Assembly: GCA_905216075.1 (NCBI GenBank)
Contig: CAJMSO010000116.1
Coordinates: 1-6,043 of the forward strand
Reading direction: 5' to 3'
From: an uncultured bacterium
GTDB taxonomy: Bacteria; Actinomycetota; Coriobacteriia; Coriobacteriales; Coriobacteriaceae
Length of the DNA: 6,043 bases
Both the position numbers and the translations under genes were made by a program. Positions 5,135 to 6,043 of the stretch are shown in pieces (position 1 is the first letter of the stretch; each line of letters opens with the position of its first letter). The notes beneath the pieces were generated by a model. That model was given only the letters and a program-made list of their open reading frames with translations, was not told the origin of the DNA and searched no databases.

Positions 5135-5926
5135 ATGGCATCTACTTCAGACCTTTCACCGGCCGAGCGTCAGCGATTTATTATGAACTGGCTGGCCGAA
5201 AAGCCAAATATCTCGGTATCCGACATCGTTCGCCGTTTTTCGGTTTCGGAAGTCACCGCACGACACGACCTCGTCTCGCTGGAATCCGAAGGCAAGCTGC
5301 GTCGCGTACGCGGTGGAGCGGTATCGCTTTCTCGCTCCACCGCAATCTCGTATCCCGAGGAGCGCATCAATGTCCAAGTCGAGGCCAAGGAGGCCATCGC
5401 CGCAACCGCAGCAACTCTTGTTGATGATGGCGATGTTCTGGTAATTGATATCGGCACCACAGGCTTTTACTTCGCTAAGGCCCTCATGGACAAGCGTGAG
5501 ATCACCATTATCACCGGCGATCTTGCAATCGCAAACTACGCCAGTTTCAATCTCCCCAATGCTTCGGTAGTGTTACTGGGCGGCTCCGTGCGCAAGGGCC
5601 ACCTCTATCTGGCAGGCGCGCTAACGCTCGACTGCATGAGCAAACTACATGCCGACAAGGCGTTTGTCAGCGCCGACGGATTCCACCCCGACCACGGTTT
5701 TACCGTCGAGCACGACTTCTCAGCCATGATCAAGCATATGTACCTGACCAACTCAAACCAGGGCTACATGATGGTTGACCAGGGAAAGTTCAACAAGACC
5801 AGTTTTTATCAGTCCGCGCAGATCGATGACCTCGATGGCATCATCGTTGATGGAGACGACGAGGGCATCATGACGGCGGCGATCGAGAGCAGTCGCAGTC
5901 ATCCCAAGCTCTATATTGCAAAATAG
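5135..5926 (+). CDS. DeoR/GlpR-family transcriptional regulator
   Basis: This is a cytoplasmic sugar-metabolism repressor of 263 residues, a normal length for the family (about 250-260). The N-terminal winged helix-turn-helix spans about residues 11-62; SVSDIVRRFSVSEVTARHDL contains the recognition helix and SEGKLRRVRGGA the wing. The C-terminal sensor domain has the phosphosugar-binding hallmarks: DIGTTG (105-110), ITIITGDLAIA (123-133), VVLLGGSVRKGHLYLAG (from 145), AFVSADGF and a late MVDQGKFNKTSF, where DQGK replaces the more usual DSSK. The effector is probably a sugar phosphate made by the divergent PTS-aldolase operon. The divergent layout and shared half-sites suggest it represses that operon and itself. 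It is transcribed alone and ends at a strong hairpin. UlaR is a member of the same family, but I would not assign that name without knowing the substrate. Confidence 0.93.
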   Translation: MASTSDLSPAERQRFIMNWLAEKPNISVSDIVRRFSVSEVTARHDLVSLESEGKLRRVRGGAVSLSRSTAISYPEERINVQVEAKEAIAATAATLVDDGDVLVIDIGTTGFYFAKALMDKREITIITGDLAIANYASFNLPNASVVLLGGSVRKGHLYLAGALTLDCMSKLHADKAFVSADGFHPDHGFTVEHDFSAMIKHMYLTNSNQGYMMVDQGKFNKTSFYQSAQIDDLDGIIVDGDDEGIMTAAIESSRSHPKLYIAK

Positions 5927-5929
5927 CTC

Positions 5930-5972
5930 AAATGGCCGGGTCGCCCCACTGCGGGTGACCCGGCCATTTATT
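5930..5972. terminator. Bidirectional terminator between the regulator and a convergent gene
   Basis: AAATGGCCGGGTC (5930-5942) pairs perfectly with GACCCGGCCATTT (5957-5969). One G.T pair and three G-C pairs continue inward to a 6-base loop, giving about 17 pairs. The T-runs are short on each side (TTTATT on plus, TTTGAG on minus), yet the stem is very stable and fills the 44-base gap between the two stop codons, so it likely serves both genes. Confidence 0.85.
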
Positions 5973-6043
5973 AGATCAACCCAAAGTGGCGCATGGCGGT
6001 GACGGTACCGTCGTGTGCGACATCGTCGGTCACGTAGTCGGCG
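5971..6043 (-). CDS. C-terminal end of a convergent gene, probably Cof-type HAD hydrolase (truncated by the window edge)
   Basis: Only the last 23 codons are inside the window, ending at TAA (5973-5971). They read ADYVTDDVAHDGTVTAM followed by RHFGLI. Cof-type (HAD-IIB) phosphatases typically end in a very similar way: an ADYVT segment, a few acidic residues, DG, then a helix ending near HFGLI. This is family knowledge recalled from many such proteins, and the stretch is short, so the assignment is tentative. Codon use matches the neighbours. The stop codon overlaps the foot of the shared terminator hairpin. If correct, the protein would dephosphorylate small phosphorylated metabolites such as sugar phosphates, but it is in its own transcription unit. 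Confidence 0.6.
   Translation of the reverse strand, partial: ADYVTDDVAHDGTVTAMRHFGLI

Noticed and set aside
4813..5424. 203-codon open frame crossing the divergent control region into the regulator gene
   Set aside because: It is out of frame with the regulator, begins in promoter DNA and has no ribosome site.
1..6043. CRISPR arrays, insertion sequences, tRNA or rRNA genes, phage genes
   Set aside because: I saw no regularly spaced repeats, transposase-like frames, terminal inverted repeats or RNA gene signatures on either strand. The window reads as ordinary chromosomal metabolic DNA.

Overview
The window looks like chromosome of a high-GC, Gram-positive-type bacterium. The coding regions prefer G or C at third codon positions, the intergenic regions are clearly AT-richer, and the Shine-Dalgarno sites are strong (AAAGGA, AGGAG). 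Together with the style of the proteins this suggests Actinomycetota, probably a Coriobacteriia gut anaerobe such as Collinsella. That assignment is an inference from style, not from a marker gene.

Layout. (1) Positions 1-1407, + strand: the C-terminal two thirds of the transcription accessory protein Tex, cut by the left edge. (2) Positions 1408-1805: about 400 bases without a gene. They hold a 34-nt hairpin just after tex and a strong rho-independent terminator for the operon arriving from the other side. (3) Positions 4786 down to 1806, - strand: a four-gene operon, in transcription order a short transaldolase / fructose-6-phosphate-aldolase-family enzyme, then PTS EIIA (UlaC type), EIIB (UlaB type) and EIIC (UlaA type). 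(4) Positions 4787-5134: a 348-base divergent control region with a candidate promoter for each side and repeated CRAAAG half-sites. (5) Positions 5135-5926, + strand: a DeoR/GlpR-family repressor. (6) Positions 5930-5969: a long hairpin that probably terminates both the regulator and a convergent gene. (7) Positions 5971-6043, - strand: the last 23 residues of another protein, probably a Cof-type HAD hydrolase.

How it works together (inference). The regulator represses the divergent operon, and probably itself, until a phosphorylated sugar or intermediate appears. EIIA and EIIB relay phosphate from the general PTS proteins (EI and HPr, not in this window) to a substrate entering through the UlaA-type EIIC. 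The transaldolase-family enzyme, encoded first, then works on the product or on a fructose-6-phosphate-like intermediate. None of the ascorbate-pathway enzymes (UlaG lactonase, UlaD, UlaE, UlaF) is present, and some polar positions in EIIC differ from E. coli UlaA as I recall it. The true substrate is therefore open and may not be ascorbate. The two hairpins inside the operon, one terminator-like between EIIA and EIIB and one between EIIB and EIIC, are the most notable unlabelled structures.
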